Positions 49,906 to 57,676 of a stretch of DNA of 64,000 nucleotides are shown in pieces. A program made the translations under genes and the position numbers. The DNA comes from Lacinutrix sp. Hel_I_90 (GTDB lineage Bacteria; Bacteroidota; Bacteroidia; Flavobacteriales; Flavobacteriaceae): contig NZ_JYNQ01000001.1 in the NCBI RefSeq assembly GCF_000934685.1, positions 1 through 64,000 on the forward strand, written 5' to 3'. Positions within the stretch are counted from its first letter, which is position 1; the number at the start of each line of letters is the position of its first letter. Under the pieces are notes generated by a model. That model was not told where the DNA came from, did no database searches, and saw only the letters and a list, made by a program, of their open reading frames with translations.

Positions 49906-51108
49906 TTATTTTTTAGGAATATTAAATAGAAAACGACTACCTACAGATGGAGAAGACGCCACGCTTATTTTACCGTTTTGACTTTCAATAAGTTTTTTTA
50001 CTGAAGCTAAACCTATACCTGTCCCCATATTGCCATTTCTGTCAGTAACACCTTCTGTAGCAAATAAATCGAATATAGTAGCTATTTTCTCTTTAGCAAT
50101 ACCTTTTCCGTTGTCAGAAACTGTAAAATGATAATCTTTTGCGCTTTCTTTTAAATTAACGCTAATTTCGATGGTGTCTTTATCATTATACTTTATAGCA
50201 TTTATAACCAAATTAACCAAAATTCTTAAAATTGCAGATTTGTTAATGGTTAGATCCCCCGCGTTTTCTGTAAACGTAAAACTAATCTTGTCGTCATTAG
50301 GAATAGCTATTTTTTGAATCTCATGCATTAAACTATTAAATGAAACCGTTTCTTTATCAAATTTAAGAAGGTCATCATTTTTGTAGTAGGCTAAAATACC
50401 ATCTATATAATCTTTTAAAGCGTTTGATGAAGATTTTAGGTAATTAAGATAGGTTTTTGAGTCTTCGCTTAATTTACCCTCATTTTCTTGTTCTAATAAT
50501 TCTGTTAAAGAGATAATGTTTGCTAGTGGTGATTTTAAATCGTGAGAAACCACATTTGCAAATTTTTCCAGTTCTGTATTTCTGTTTGTTATAATATTTT
50601 GAGACGTTTTAAGAAGCTTATTCTGCAGTCTTAATTCAAAGAGATGAACCACTTGCTTGGCCATGTTTCTCAAAGCATCAATTTGTGCTGGATTTAGGGT
50701 TTTAGGTTTGTGATCATAAACACATAATGTGCCTAATTTGTAGCCTTTAGAATTTATTAATGGTGCACCAGCATAAAATATAAGTTGGTGTTCTATAACT
50801 AGTGGGTTGTCTTTAAAACGGTCATCTTTTCTGGCATCTTCAACAAGTAATATATCTTCTTGATTTATTGCATGACCACAAAACGACAGGGCTCTTGGCG
50901 ATTCTTTGACAGAAAAGCCATAATTAGATTTAATATAGTTACGATCATTATCTAATAAGGTGATAAACGAAATTGGACTATCGGTAATAAAACTCATGAT
51001 TGAAGTTATATTATCGTAAGATTCCTCTTCAAAAGAGTCTAAAACATGGTATTTTTCAACTTCTTTCTGTCTTTCACATTCATTTAAAGGTGTTTTTGGG
51101 ACTAACAT
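49906..51108 (-). CDS. GAF-domain sensor histidine kinase
   Basis: This 400-residue soluble kinase has an N-terminal GAF domain (about 25-150; ITLLDNDRNYIKSNYG, PLVIEHQLIFYAGAPLINSKGYKLGTLCV). HisKA has the phosphorylated His189 in VVSHDLKSPLANI. The HATPase domain shows the N box (NLVINAIKYN), G1 (DNGKGIAKEKI) and G2 (GTGIGLASVKKLIE) motifs, all intact. There is no membrane segment and no receiver domain, so it senses a cytoplasmic signal and signals to a partner not seen nearby. Its GAF-HisKA-HATPase layout is common in Bacteroidota. A perfect 10-3-10 palindrome lies 3 bases upstream of its start codon. Confidence 0.93.
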   Translation of the reverse strand: MLVPKTPLNECERQKEVEKYHVLDSFEEESYDNITSIMSFITDSPISFITLLDNDRNYIKSNYGFSVKESPRALSFCGHAINQEDILLVEDARKDDRFKDNPLVIEHQLIFYAGAPLINSKGYKLGTLCVYDHKPKTLNPAQIDALRNMAKQVVHLFELRLQNKLLKTSQNIITNRNTELEKFANVVSHDLKSPLANIISLTELLEQENEGKLSEDSKTYLNYLKSSSNALKDYIDGILAYYKNDDLLKFDKETVSFNSLMHEIQKIAIPNDDKISFTFTENAGDLTINKSAILRILVNLVINAIKYNDKDTIEISVNLKESAKDYHFTVSDNGKGIAKEKIATIFDLFATEGVTDRNGNMGTGIGLASVKKLIESQNGKISVASSPSVGSRFLFNIPKK

Positions 51109-51111
51109 ATG

Positions 51112-51134
51112 CTACATTTACAAAGTAAATGTAG
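51112..51134 (-). promoter_or_regulatory. Perfect 23-bp palindrome abutting the histidine kinase start
   Basis: CTACATTTAC and GTAAATGTAG are exact inverted arms around AAA. The site ends 3 bases upstream of the kinase ATG, where the ribosome binds. It could be an operator or an mRNA hairpin that limits translation initiation. It has no T-run in either direction, so it is not a terminator. No other copy was noticed in the window. Confidence 0.7.
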
Positions 51135-51177
51135 TCAAATAGCTCAGGTTTACTGTGCAATTAACTTTTATTTAGTA

Positions 51178-51816
51178 TTAGTTTATATGAATAGATAAAA
51201 AATTAGTAATCACCTTATCTGCAAGTGAATAATCCTGGTTTTTAGAATGAAAACTATCAAATCCAATACAATAAATGCCTGCTGCTTTTGCCGCTTTTAT
51301 ACCATTCGTAGAATCTTCAATGACCATACATTCCTGTTTTTTAAAACCTGAAAGCTCAGCCGCTTTTTCAAAAATTTCAGGATGTGGTTTCGAGGCTTTT
51401 AAATCGGCACCACTTATTTTAGCCTTAAAATATTGATCTAAATCAAAGCGCGTAAATACATTATCAATCGTAGTCATAGAAGCAGAAGAGGCTAAGACTA
51501 GGGTTAAGCCATTATTATAATAATTCTTTATCAAGTCTAAAACACCATCAATAAGTTTTAAATCGGGATCATTAAAAAATAAGGCTTTAAAGTACTCCCG
51601 TTTTTTACTCACAAGCACTTCTGCTGGATGCTCTAAATTGAAAACCGAGCAAACCTGTTTGCACACATTGATTGTAGATTGTCCTGTAAAGCTCTGAAAG
51701 AGTGTGTCTGAGACAGCGATATTATAATGATTAAACATCATATAATACGCTTTTTTGTGCAGTGGTTCTGTATCTACAATCACACCATCCATGTCAAATA
51801 AAACAGCTTTATGCAT
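51178..51816 (-). CDS. HAD family phosphatase (beta-phosphoglucomutase/GPH-like subgroup)
   Basis: This 212-residue protein shows all HAD motifs. Motif I is LFDMDGVIVDTEPLH with nucleophile Asp8 and acid/base Asp10. Motif II is LVLASSAS, the motif III Lys is in KASKPHPEIF, and motif IV is CMVIEDSTNGIKAAKAAG. A helical cap lies between residues about 15 and 85. The family hydrolyses small phosphorylated metabolites or interconverts sugar phosphates; the substrate cannot be told. It has its own promoter on the minus strand, divergent from the MtfA-like gene. Confidence 0.9.
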   Translation of the reverse strand: MHKAVLFDMDGVIVDTEPLHKKAYYMMFNHYNIAVSDTLFQSFTGQSTINVCKQVCSVFNLEHPAEVLVSKKREYFKALFFNDPDLKLIDGVLDLIKNYYNNGLTLVLASSASMTTIDNVFTRFDLDQYFKAKISGADLKASKPHPEIFEKAAELSGFKKQECMVIEDSTNGIKAAKAAGIYCIGFDSFHSKNQDYSLADKVITNFLSIHIN

Positions 51817-51838
51817 TGGAGTTTTTCTTTTAGTTTCG

Positions 51839-51871
51839 CAAAGATAATTATTATAGGCGCTTTTACGACAA
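51839..51871 (-). promoter_or_regulatory. Promoter of the HAD phosphatase gene
   Basis: On the minus strand an exact -7 box TATCTTTG (51839-51846) lies 22 bases downstream of a TTG element (51869-51871) and 22 bases before the HAD start codon. Confidence 0.6.
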
Positions 51872-51924
51872 GTTATTTTTTTCTCTCTATAAATTGCGAT
51901 AATTTGCGGTCATACATTTCTTAT

Positions 51925-52698
51925 ATGATTTATATATTTATTTTTATTCTTTTAGTAGCCTTTGTTATATATGCGTTTACCAAGGTTAAGACTAAAAAAG
52001 CAGCCATTTTCCCAAACCATTGGCATCCTAGTTTGTTAAAGCATGTGTTGTTTTATAAAAACCTTTCAGAATCAAAACAAGCAGATTTCAAGAAGCGAAT
52101 CATGCTGTTTCTAAGCGAAATTCATATTGAAGGTGTTAAAACGGAGATTGATGAACTAGATAAAATACTTATTGCATCAAGCGGCGTTATACCTGTTTTT
52201 GGTTTCCCAAATTGGAGCTATAATAATCTCTCTGGTATTATAGTATATCCCGATGCTTTTGATGAAGATTTACAGTTTGCTGCCGCTAATAAAAACAGAA
52301 AAATATGGGGTATGGTTGGTACAGGCCGTTTTGAAAATCAGATGATTTTATCTCGAAAAGCCATTAGACAGGCTTTTAGTAACAAAACCGATAAACAAAA
52401 CACACCAATACATGAATTTGTGCATTTACTAGATAAAATGGATAATAATATAGACGGTATTCCGGATTATTTTGTGGGTAAAGCATTTATTGAACCCTGG
52501 TTGGAATTAATGCACAAAGAAATGGAAGCGATTAATAAGGATGATTCAGATATTAGAACCTACGGTGGTACAAGTCAGGCTGAGTTTTTTGCTGTAGCTT
52601 CAGAGTATTTCTTTGAACGCCCCAAGCTTTTTGAACAGAAACATCCAGAGTTGTATAAGATGTTATCGCTTTGTTTTCAGCAGCCAAAAACCATATGA
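51925..52698 (+). CDS. MtfA-like zinc peptidase (M90 type)
   Basis: The longest frame opens at 51811 across the HAD gene, but ATG 51925 is preferred. It gives MIYIFIFILLVAFVIYAFT, a membrane anchor, and leaves room for the divergent promoters; a TAATTTG box is at 51900-51906. The product is 257 residues. The soluble part carries TPIHEFVHLLDKMDNNIDG, with the HExxH zinc motif plus a downstream Asp, and RTYGGTSQAEFFAVASEYFFERP, a signature of the MtfA/M90 family. MtfA of Escherichia coli is a metallopeptidase acting on Mlc; in Bacteroidota the substrate is unknown. The active residues are intact. Confidence 0.88.
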   Translation: MIYIFIFILLVAFVIYAFTKVKTKKAAIFPNHWHPSLLKHVLFYKNLSESKQADFKKRIMLFLSEIHIEGVKTEIDELDKILIASSGVIPVFGFPNWSYNNLSGIIVYPDAFDEDLQFAAANKNRKIWGMVGTGRFENQMILSRKAIRQAFSNKTDKQNTPIHEFVHLLDKMDNNIDGIPDYFVGKAFIEPWLELMHKEMEAINKDDSDIRTYGGTSQAEFFAVASEYFFERPKLFEQKHPELYKMLSLCFQQPKTI

Positions 52699-52769
52699 CT
52701 TTGAGCGGACCTATTTGTTTTATGCCTAAATATTGAATAATTTAACCTCGGATAAATATTAAAAGTTAA

Positions 52770-53402
52770 ATGCTAGAAAACCTTAAATCACAATATGGCT
52801 ATTTGTTTGAAGATGAATTGCTTCAGGAAATCGAAAAAGTAGGGAGCTATAAAGAAGTTCCAGAAGACTTTATGCTCATTGATATCGGACAAAAAATAAA
52901 AGCCATGCCTTTATTATTGTCAGGAGCAATTAAAATTCTTCGTGAAGATGAAAAGGGAGATGAACTTATTCTTTATTTTATAGAACAAGGTGACACCTGT
53001 GCTATGACGATAACCTGTTGCATAGGAGATAAAAAAAGTGAAATTAGAGCCATTGCTGAAACACAGACAAAGCTTATTATGATACCTGTTGAAAAAATGA
53101 GTGAATGGATGGGTAAGTATAAAAGCTGGCAAAATTTTATACTCCAAAGCTACCACGAAAGACTTATGGAGATGCTTGAAACTATCGATAATATTGCCTT
53201 TCTTAAAATGGATGAACGCTTACTTAAATATTTAAGAGATAAAGCCAAAGTAAACCACAACGATTGTTTACAAACAACACACCAAGAGATTGCAAATGAC
53301 TTACATACCTCTAGAGTTGTTATTTCCAGATTGCTAAAAGCCCTAGAAAACAATAAACAAATACAATTACAACGTAACTTTATTAAAATAATAGATTTGT
53401 AA
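52770..53402 (+). CDS. Crp/Fnr family transcriptional regulator of sulfur module
   Basis: This 210-residue protein has a cyclic-nucleotide-binding-like domain (about 15-125, ending TKLIMIPVEKMSEWM), a long dimer helix, and a C-terminal HTH (CLQTTHQEIANDLHTSRVVISRLLKALENN). Cys77, Cys83 and Cys84 (DTCAMTITCCIGD) sit where a sensor could react with sulfur species; the N-terminal Fe-S Cys set of FNR is absent. Its stop codon overlaps a palindromic operator in front of the exporter gene. It probably activates the two downstream promoters. No copy of the operator was found before its own gene. A thiol-based sulfur-sensing mechanism is inference. Confidence 0.9.
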   Translation: MLENLKSQYGYLFEDELLQEIEKVGSYKEVPEDFMLIDIGQKIKAMPLLLSGAIKILREDEKGDELILYFIEQGDTCAMTITCCIGDKKSEIRAIAETQTKLIMIPVEKMSEWMGKYKSWQNFILQSYHERLMEMLETIDNIAFLKMDERLLKYLRDKAKVNHNDCLQTTHQEIANDLHTSRVVISRLLKALENNKQIQLQRNFIKIIDL

Positions 53403-53412
53403 CATTAGTCAC
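53399..53412 (+). promoter_or_regulatory. Operator 1: GTAAC-ATTA-GTCAC
   Basis: The arms GTAAC and GTCAC form an imperfect palindrome (one mismatch) with 4-bp spacer. The centre is at 53405.5, exactly 29.5 bases before the -7 box that starts at 53435. This would be about position -43 to the expected transcription start, the place of a Crp-type activator. It overlaps the stop codon of the Crp/Fnr gene. Confidence 0.65.
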
Positions 53413-53434
53413 ATTACCTACCAATATAAGGCTA

Positions 53435-53442
53435 TACATTTG
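53435..53442 (+). promoter_or_regulatory. -7 box of the TauE/SafE promoter
   Basis: TACATTTG is an exact TAnnTTTG box, 14 bases before the ATG at 53457. There is no TTG -33 element at the usual spacing, which fits dependence on an activator bound at operator 1. Confidence 0.65.
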
Positions 53443-53456
53443 CAGAAATTAAGTGT

Positions 53457-54263
53457 ATGAATACAATAGAAATTTTTGGATATTTCGGAGCAATACTAAT
53501 AGGAATTCTATTAGGGTTAATAGGTGGCGGTGGCTCTATTTTAGCCGTTCCGGTGTTGGCCTATTTATTTTCGGTAAATGAAAAAGTGGCGACCGCATAT
53601 TCGCTGTTCATTGTAGGCTCAAGTGCTTTGTTTGGCGGAATAAAACAACATTATAAAGGCTATGTAGATTGGCGAACGGCTGTTGTGTTTGGAATTCCAG
53701 CTATTATAGGGGTAACCTTAGTGCGCCATTACCTTGTTCCTGTGTTGCCTAATGTGCTATTTAGTATATACGATTTTGAGTTCACTAGGCGCATGGGCAT
53801 GTTCGGTCTCTTTGCCATTTTAATGATTCCTGCTGCCATTTCCATGTTAAAAAAGGACAAGGAAAGAGAAATAACTGGTGCAATAAAATACAATTACGTA
53901 CTTATTTTAATTGAAGGTTTAGTTGTTGGAGGAATAACAGGATTCATAGGCGCAGGCGGTGGCTTTTTAATCATTCCTGCACTGGTGATCTTAGCGAATG
54001 TAAAAATGAAAATCGCTGTGGGTACGTCTCTTATTATCATTGCCTTTAAATCCTTACTAGGTTTCTTTTTAGGAGATGCATTTACCATGACTATAGATTG
54101 GGAATTTCTAATAGTATTTACGGTATTATCGCTAATAGGTATTGTTATAGGAAGCTATTTAAGCAACTTCGTCGACGGAAAAAAGCTAAAAAAAGGCTTT
54201 GGCTATTTTATATTAGTAATGGCCATTTTCATTTTTTATATTGAATTTTTTGTAAACCACTAA
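53457..54263 (+). CDS. TauE/SafE family sulfite/organosulfonate exporter
   Basis: This 268-residue integral membrane protein has about eight helices. The two internal Gly-rich repeat motifs of the family are present: LLGLIGGGGSILAVPVLAYLF near residue 20 and ITGFIGAGGGFLIIPALVILANVK near 160-180. Family members export sulfite, sulfoacetate or related anions. Genomic context (Crp/Fnr regulator before, persulfide dioxygenase-rhodanese and YeeE/YedE genes after) supports export of sulfite made by persulfide oxidation. It is preceded by a palindromic operator and a TAnnTTTG box; a second operator separates it from the next gene, so the two have separate but co-regulated promoters. Confidence 0.9.
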   Translation: MNTIEIFGYFGAILIGILLGLIGGGGSILAVPVLAYLFSVNEKVATAYSLFIVGSSALFGGIKQHYKGYVDWRTAVVFGIPAIIGVTLVRHYLVPVLPNVLFSIYDFEFTRRMGMFGLFAILMIPAAISMLKKDKEREITGAIKYNYVLILIEGLVVGGITGFIGAGGGFLIIPALVILANVKMKIAVGTSLIIIAFKSLLGFFLGDAFTMTIDWEFLIVFTVLSLIGIVIGSYLSNFVDGKKLKKGFGYFILVMAIFIFYIEFFVNH

Positions 54264-54265
54264 CT

Positions 54266-54279
54266 GTAACATAGGTTAC
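54266..54279 (+). promoter_or_regulatory. Operator 2: GTAAC-ATAG-GTTAC
   Basis: This is a perfect 5-4-5 palindrome centred at 54272.5, exactly 29.5 bases before the -7 box at 54302. It has the same arm sequence and the same spacing as operator 1, so both are likely bound by the Crp/Fnr regulator of this module. Confidence 0.72.
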
Positions 54280-54301
54280 TTTCAAAATGAATAATCTTCG
54301 T

Positions 54302-54309
54302 TAACTTTG
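54302..54309 (+). promoter_or_regulatory. -7 box of the persulfide dioxygenase promoter
   Basis: TAACTTTG is an exact TAnnTTTG box, 30 bases before ATG 54339. No TTG -33 element is seen at 19-23 bases upstream, as in the TauE promoter, which again suggests an activator. Confidence 0.65.
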
Positions 54310-54338
54310 TAACGTTGAAAAAAATAAATACAAATTTT

Positions 54339-55757
54339 ATGAAAATAGAACAAATATATACAGGTTGTTTAGCGCAAGGCGCATATTATATAGAGAGTGA
54401 AGGGGAAGTAGCAATCATAGACCCGTTGCGAGAAGTTAAAGATTACATTGCTCAAGCGGAAGAGAATAACGCCAAAATAAAATACATTTTTGAGACGCAT
54501 TTTCATGCCGATTTTGTAAGTGGGCATGTAACGCTCTCTAAAGAAACAGGTGCGCCAATAGTTTATGGTCCAACAGCAAAGCCATCGTTTGATGCCATTA
54601 TTGCTACAGATGGACAGGAGTTTAAATTAGGGAAAATAACCATTAAAGCGTTGCATACACCTGGACATACCATGGAAAGCACGACCTATCTTCTAAAGGA
54701 TGAAAACGGAAAAGATCATGCTATTTTTAGTGGCGATACGCTGTTCTTAGGAGATGTTGGGCGACCAGATTTGGCCCAAAAAGCGGCAAATATGACTATG
54801 GAGGATTTAGCTGGTTTGTCTTTTGATAGTTTGCGAAATAAAATCATGCCTTTGGCAGATGATGTTATTGTGTATCCTGGACATGGTGCCGGTTCTGCCT
54901 GTGGAAAGAATATGATGAAAGAAACGGTAGATACTCTAGGCAACCAGAAGCAAATGAATTATGCCTTACGTGCCGATATGACTAAAGAAGAATTTGTAAA
55001 AGAGGTGACCGAAGGCTTGTTACCACCACCAAAATACTTCCCGCTAAATGTAAAAATGAATAAGGAAGGCTACGCGCATATTGATGATGTCATTGCTAAA
55101 GGCGCACAAGCACTATCTTCAGACGACTTTGAGGCTGCGGCAAATGAAACGGAAGCCTTAGTATTAGATGTACGTCATCAATCAGATTTTGTAAAAGGAC
55201 ATATTCCACGGTCTATTTTTATTGGTCTTAAAGGGGGCTTTGCACCCTGGGTTGGGGCTTTAATCGCAGATGTAAAACAGCCCTTATTATTAGTGGTTGA
55301 TGAAGGGAATGAAGAAGAAGCAATTACACGGTTATCACGTGTTGGTTTTGATAATACAATTGGTTATTTAAAAGGTGGTTTTGCGGCCTGGAAAAGCTCA
55401 GGAAAACAAACAGATGATCTATTGTCTATTTCAGCTGAAACTTTTAAAGACAGACTTGAAGCCAATAAAGATATCCCTGTATTTGATGTTAGAAAAGAAG
55501 GTGAATTTATTGCGGGTCATATAGAAGGTGCAAATTTCACGCCTTTAGATGATTTGAATAAGTATTTGAGTGAGTTTCCAGAAGAAGAACCCTTTTATAT
55601 GCATTGTGCTGGTGGTTATCGATCGGTAATTGCAGCTTCAATTTTAAAAAGTCGGGGCATTCATAACATGATTGATATTGCAGGAGGTATGGGAGCTATT
55701 AAGCAAGTAGGTATTCCGGTTTCAGACTTCGTTTGTCCATCAACACTAAAAAAATAA
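54339..55757 (+). CDS. Persulfide dioxygenase-rhodanese fusion (MBL fold plus two rhodanese domains)
   Basis: ATG 54339 is chosen over TTG 54315 because it gives MKIEQIYTGCLAQGAYYIE, the usual start of this family, and suits the promoter. The product is 472 residues. The MBL domain (1-250) has THFHADFVSGH, LHTPGHTMEST, FSGDTLFLGDVGRPD and VYPGHGAGSACGKN, the mononuclear-iron ligands of ETHE1-like persulfide dioxygenases. Rhodanese domain 1 (about 265-365) has no catalytic Cys (LLLVVDEGNEEEA at the loop). Domain 2 (about 375-465) has it (MHCAGGYRS). It probably oxidises glutathione-type or bacillithiol persulfide to sulfite and transfers sulfane sulfur. The YeeE gene starts 18 bases downstream. 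Confidence 0.9.
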   Translation: MKIEQIYTGCLAQGAYYIESEGEVAIIDPLREVKDYIAQAEENNAKIKYIFETHFHADFVSGHVTLSKETGAPIVYGPTAKPSFDAIIATDGQEFKLGKITIKALHTPGHTMESTTYLLKDENGKDHAIFSGDTLFLGDVGRPDLAQKAANMTMEDLAGLSFDSLRNKIMPLADDVIVYPGHGAGSACGKNMMKETVDTLGNQKQMNYALRADMTKEEFVKEVTEGLLPPPKYFPLNVKMNKEGYAHIDDVIAKGAQALSSDDFEAAANETEALVLDVRHQSDFVKGHIPRSIFIGLKGGFAPWVGALIADVKQPLLLVVDEGNEEEAITRLSRVGFDNTIGYLKGGFAAWKSSGKQTDDLLSISAETFKDRLEANKDIPVFDVRKEGEFIAGHIEGANFTPLDDLNKYLSEFPEEEPFYMHCAGGYRSVIAASILKSRGIHNMIDIAGGMGAIKQVGIPVSDFVCPSTLKK

Positions 55758-55775
55758 AAAAAATATAAATCTTTT

Positions 55776-56330
55776 ATGGAATTAATTTACAATACCTGGC
55801 CTTGGTATGTTGCAGGGCCATTAATTGCGCTTGTCATGTTTTTACTTCTTAAAATGGGTAAAAAATTCGGAATGTCCTCCAATTTAAGAGCCATGTGTTC
55901 TATTGGTGGGGCAGGGAAATTTTCAGATTTTTTTAAGTATGACTGGAAGTCTTCAAAATGGAATTTGTATGTCGTTGCTGGTGTTATCGTCGGTGGTATT
56001 ATTGCCTTTCAATTTTTAACACCTCATGCCCCACAAGTGCATCCAGATGTTGTTGACCAATTACAAGGCTTAGGTATTACTAGTACCAACACCTCCTTTT
56101 TGCCAACAGAGCTATTTAGTTTAGAAAGTTTGCTAACCCTTAAAGGGTTTTCCATCTTACTTATTGGAGGATTCCTGGTTGGTTTTGGTGCGCGCTATGC
56201 AGGAGGTTGTACTTCTGGTCATGCGATTTCAGGGATTAGTGATTTGCAGTTACCATCGCTAATAGCGGTTATTGGTTTCTTTATTGGCGGCTTAGTTATG
56301 ATTCATTTAATTTTTCCAATTATATTTTAA
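55776..56330 (+). CDS. YeeE/YedE family sulfur transporter, first half
   Basis: This 184-residue membrane protein has about four to five helices and the family motif GARYAGGCTSGHAISGIS near residue 145, with the conserved Cys used for thiosulfate or sulfane-sulfur transfer in YeeE-type permeases. Full-length YeeE has about ten helices in one chain; here it is split into two genes, the second starting one base after this stop. The gene follows the persulfide dioxygenase-rhodanese gene by 18 bases. It likely moves thiosulfate or a related sulfur compound; the direction is inferred from family knowledge. Confidence 0.88.
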   Translation: MELIYNTWPWYVAGPLIALVMFLLLKMGKKFGMSSNLRAMCSIGGAGKFSDFFKYDWKSSKWNLYVVAGVIVGGIIAFQFLTPHAPQVHPDVVDQLQGLGITSTNTSFLPTELFSLESLLTLKGFSILLIGGFLVGFGARYAGGCTSGHAISGISDLQLPSLIAVIGFFIGGLVMIHLIFPIIF

Positions 56331-56331
56331 T

Positions 56332-56751
56332 ATGCGACAGTTTTTATCATTTTTCAGTATCGGTTTATTATTAGGCGTGCTATTTATAAAATCGGAAGTC
56401 GCTTCTTGGTTTCGTATTTATGAGATGTTTCAGTTTAAAAGCTTTCACATGTATGGCATAATAGGTTCGGCTATTGTCCTAGGAATCATTATCACTACCT
56501 ATTTTAAATATACTCAAGCAAAAGATTTTAGCGGAAAGGACATCATTATTGAACCAAAAGATAAAGGGTTCACTCGTTATATGGTTGGGGGTATTATTTT
56601 TGGTTTAGGTTGGGCTTTGGCTGGTGCATGCCCAGGGCCCATGTATGTGTTGCTAGGATCCGGATTTATTAGCAGCATTTTAGTGTTAATTTTTGGAGCG
56701 CTTTTGGGAACCTTTGCTTATGGTTTGTTAAGAAAAAAATTACCTCATTAA
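56332..56751 (+). CDS. YeeE/YedE family sulfur transporter, second half (DUF6691-type)
   Basis: This 139-residue membrane protein has about four helices. The conserved motif is GWALAGACPGPMYVLLGSG near residue 95-110, the second-half counterpart of the GGCTSGH motif. It begins one base after the preceding gene and ends the sulfur module. Split two-gene YeeE/YedE pairs are common in Bacteroidota and are expected to form a heterodimeric channel. A terminator-like hairpin lies about 190 bases downstream. Confidence 0.87.
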   Translation: MRQFLSFFSIGLLLGVLFIKSEVASWFRIYEMFQFKSFHMYGIIGSAIVLGIIITTYFKYTQAKDFSGKDIIIEPKDKGFTRYMVGGIIFGLGWALAGACPGPMYVLLGSGFISSILVLIFGALLGTFAYGLLRKKLPH

Positions 56752-57084
56752 TATTTTTAGGCATTTTATCCTGCACGTTTTTAAGAACCTTGAAGGTAGT
56801 ACGCTATAGGATTTAAAATAGGTTTTGCGATTTGCCGTTAAACCTTCCGCTTGCTTCTTCAAAAAAAACATCTGCCTTCAATTAAATGAAGTAACGGGGA
56901 TTTTGATAGTATAAATGAGTACTACAGATCTGGGGATGTATAGCTCTTTTTAAAAAAAGAGCATGATTTTTTTAATCAAAAGAAAGCGGATTTAGTCAGC
57001 TCTAAAATTATTTTTTGTCAATTTCTTGTAACATTTTAAAAGATTGAACGTCATATAAGTATCAATCATCAAATCGCTACAATC
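56752..57084. other. 333-bp intergenic region after the sulfur module
   Basis: No gene is seen. It contains a terminator-like hairpin at 56943-56973 and should hold the promoter of the DUF4870 gene, for which no exact TAnnTTTG box was found. Confidence 0.5.
56943..56973 (+). terminator. Terminator-like hairpin downstream of YeeE/YedE genes
   Basis: GCTCTTTTT pairs with AAAAAGAGC across a 2-base A loop; the stem will open slightly in practice. It is followed closely by a run of seven Ts. It lies about 190 bases after the last gene of the module, so it may end a long 3' UTR. Confidence 0.5.
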
Positions 57085-57423
57085 ATGAAAGAAGAGAGAC
57101 AATTATTAGTCGTAACCCATTTAAGTCAGTTGCTAACAGTCCTCACAGGCTTTGGCGGTTTAATTGTACCATTAATTATTTGGTTAAGCAAACGGAATGA
57201 ATCGTACCAGTTAGATGAACATGGAAAAAACATCATCAATTTTCAATTAAGTTTAATTGTAAACTGTATCATCTGTATTCCTCTAATCTTATTTTTTGGT
57301 TTAGGCTTGTTAGGCTTCCTTGTTTTAGGTGTTGTTTCGGTCTTATTCCCCATTGTAAATGCGATTAAAGCCAGTCATGGTGAAAACCCAAAATATCCTT
57401 TATCTTTTAATTTTATTAGTTAG
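57085..57423 (+). CDS. DUF4870 small membrane protein
   Basis: This 112-residue protein has three hydrophobic segments (LLTVLTGFGGLIVPLIIWL; SLIVNCIICIPLILFFGLG; LGFLVLGVVSVLFPIVNAI). It also has the family signature HLSQLLTVLTGFGGLIVPLIIWLSKR followed by DEHGKNIINFQLS. This is the DUF4870/TIC20-like small membrane family of unknown role that is common in Bacteroidota. It stands alone, closed by a terminator. Function cannot be inferred from context. Confidence 0.9.
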   Translation: MKEERQLLVVTHLSQLLTVLTGFGGLIVPLIIWLSKRNESYQLDEHGKNIINFQLSLIVNCIICIPLILFFGLGLLGFLVLGVVSVLFPIVNAIKASHGENPKYPLSFNFIS

Positions 57424-57497
57424 TGTTTTCCTGCGAATGCAGAAATCTCACGAGTTGGTTTTATTAGTTAGTTATAATTAATTAAGAGATAAAAGGT

Positions 57498-57526
57498 AAA
57501 CGCGTACTGAAAAGTACGCGTTTTTT
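57498..57526 (+). terminator. Strong terminator after the DUF4870 gene
   Basis: A perfect stem ACGCGTACT / AGTACGCGT with GAAA tetraloop is flanked by As and followed by six Ts. It lies 74 bases after the stop of the DUF4870 gene. Confidence 0.88.
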
Positions 57527-57676
57527 AGTTCCTAATAGTTTGTTGTTTTTTTTATGACGCCTTGGATTCCTAGTAGATTTACTTAAACGAATAATACCGT
57601 ATAAGTACCTGTTTTTATATCTATTTAAGTTATTAATTTTATCAATTATTAATAGTATCAAAACAAACTAGGATAT

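Noticed and set aside
51811-51924. Start of the MtfA-like gene at 51811
   Set aside because: It would run through the divergent HAD promoter and the HAD start; ATG 51925 gives a clean membrane anchor.
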